This document shows, piece after piece, positions 63,081-64,000 of a stretch of DNA of 64,000 nt. Positions within the stretch are counted from its first letter, which is position 1. Every line of letters starts with the position of its first letter. Source of the DNA: Acidovorax radicis N35 (GTDB lineage: Bacteria > Pseudomonadota > Gammaproteobacteria > Burkholderiales > Burkholderiaceae_C); NCBI RefSeq assembly GCF_000204195.1, contig NZ_AFBG01000025.1:62001-126000 (forward strand), written 5' to 3'. Under the pieces are notes generated by a model. The model saw only the letters and a list, made by a program, of their open reading frames with translations. It was not told where the DNA came from and searched no databases. The translations under genes were made by a program, and so were the position numbers.

Positions 63081-64000
63081 GTGACCGAGGTGCGCAGCAG
63101 CGAAGCCGATGCGTCGCGCTTTCGGATGCGGGCGCTGGTCATCGGCGCACTGGTGTTTTTTGCGTTCTGCCTCATCGCTGCCCGGCTGGTGTATCTGCAG
63201 GTGGTCCGGCACGAAGACCTGGCGGCGCAGGCGGAGAGCAACCGGACGGCCGTCGTGCCCATCGTGCCCAACCGGGGGCTCATCCTGGACCGCAACGGCG
63301 TGGTGCTGGCCACCAACTATTCGGCCTACACGCTGGAGATCACGCCTTCGCGCGCGGGGGTGCTGGACGAGACCATCGATGAGCTGTCCAAGGTGGTGGA
63401 GATCCAGAGCCGTGACCGCCGCCGCTTCAAGCGGCTCATGGAAGAGTCGCGCAACTTCGAGTCCCTGCCCATCCGCACGCGCCTGACCGACCAGGAGGTT
63501 GCGCGTTTTACCGCCCAGCGCTACCGCTTCCCGGGTGTGGACATCAAGGCGCGCCTGTTCCGCAACTATCCCATGGGCGATGTCGCCAGCCATGCCATCG
63601 GCTACATCGGCCGCATCAACCAGACCGAGAAGGCGCGCATCCAGGATTCCGAGGACGAAGCCAACTACCGGGGTACGGAATACATCGGCAAGCTGGGCAT
63701 CGAGCAGAGTTTCGAGTCCGCCCTGCATGGCGCCACCGGTGTCGAGCAGATGGAAACGTCGGCGGGCGGGCGGGCGGTGCGCAAGCTGTCCAGCCACGCG
63801 GCCACGCCTGGTGACAGCGTGATGCTGTCCATCGACATCAAGCTGCAAAAGCTCATTGAAGACATGTACGGCAACCGCCGGGGTGCGTTGGTGGCCATCG
63901 ACCCGCGCAACGGCGAGATCCTGGCTTTGGTCAGCAAGCCCACGTTCGATCCCAATCTTTTTGTCGAGGGGATTGACGTGGAGAACTGGACGGCGCTCAA
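63081..64000 (+). CDS. mrdA: Penicillin-binding protein 2, 5' part
   Basis: The open frame starts at GTG 63,081 after a GGGGGGTAGGG ribosome-binding site and runs off the window, giving 306 residues. It has one N-terminal helix (FRMRALVIGALVFFAFCLIAARLVYLQVVRHED), the RGLILDRNGVVLATN start of the dimerisation domain, and IGYIGRINQTEK. It is the elongation transpeptidase; the active-site SxxK lies outside the window. Confidence 0.95.
   Translation, partial: MTEVRSSEADASRFRMRALVIGALVFFAFCLIAARLVYLQVVRHEDLAAQAESNRTAVVPIVPNRGLILDRNGVVLATNYSAYTLEITPSRAGVLDETIDELSKVVEIQSRDRRRFKRLMEESRNFESLPIRTRLTDQEVARFTAQRYRFPGVDIKARLFRNYPMGDVASHAIGYIGRINQTEKARIQDSEDEANYRGTEYIGKLGIEQSFESALHGATGVEQMETSAGGRAVRKLSSHAATPGDSVMLSIDIKLQKLIEDMYGNRRGALVAIDPRNGEILALVSKPTFDPNLFVEGIDVENWTAL

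Overview
This looks like a chromosomal segment of a high-GC betaproteobacterium of the order Burkholderiales, most likely family Comamonadaceae (Acidovorax-like). That is inferred from the strong third-position GC bias, the gene neighbourhoods (glcDEF remnant, gatCAB facing mreBCD-mrdA, xth facing pyrE, lplT facing alr, radA-ilvE-LPS genes) and a short inverted-repeat family with AGCGC / GCGCT arms scattered between genes. I see no rRNA, tRNA, CRISPR array, prophage, integron or transposase. The window is mostly ordinary core and accessory chromosome, cut at both ends inside genes (glcE at the left, mrdA/PBP2 at the right).

Layout. 1-4.9 kb: end of glcE, a DUF1275 membrane protein, glcF, a cold-shock/Excalibur membrane protein, a ProQ/FinO RNA chaperone and an alpha/beta hydrolase. 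5-9.9 kb: DUF2798 protein, a GyrI-like effector-binding protein with its WYL regulator and a palindromic operator, a membrane LytTR regulator facing an acyltransferase, and a GNAT. 9.9-15.2 kb: glutathione peroxidase, DMT exporter, lysophospholipid transporter LplT facing alanine racemase, and a Gly-rich membrane protein. 15.3-22.6 kb: MarR facing a siderophore-interacting flavoreductase with two operators, ArgP facing a LysE exporter, a peptide/nickel-type binding protein, GST, ketopantoate-reductase-like and HpaI-aldolase-like enzymes. 22.6-29.2 kb: radA, ilvE and an envelope-polysaccharide block (zinc-finger protein, LPS glycosyltransferase, O-antigen ligase, second glycosyltransferase). 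29.5-36.3 kb: nitronate monooxygenase, LysR facing an MFS exporter, an OmpR-type two-component pair and a NarL-type regulator. 36.3-40.8 kb: its sensor kinase, AmpG and an M48 peptidase. 40.8-49.3 kb: a complete iron-siderophore uptake island. 49.4-55.3 kb: metallo-hydrolase, LysR facing a GST-tautomerase-SnoaL operon, an orphan GspE, and xth. 55.3-64 kb: pyrE, a DUF4124-like protein, gatB-gatA-gatC, and mreB-mreC-mreD-mrdA.

The most coherent functional unit is the siderophore island. A Fur-box-like site lies between an AraC regulator plus TonB receptor on one strand and, on the other, a periplasmic binding protein, a lipoprotein esterase, a permease, an ATPase and a DUF2218 protein. Several of these genes have overlapping stop and start codons. 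There are no siderophore biosynthesis genes, which suggests uptake of a siderophore made elsewhere, with hydrolysis at the envelope. No wholly new defence or mobile system was found. The less explained items are the two interspersed repeat families, the overlapping start codons of xth and pyrE, the 119-bp antisense overlap of the sensor kinase and ampG, structured leaders in front of mreB and mreD, a gene-poor stretch at 35 kb with a reverse-strand terminator, and the cold-shock/Excalibur fusion.
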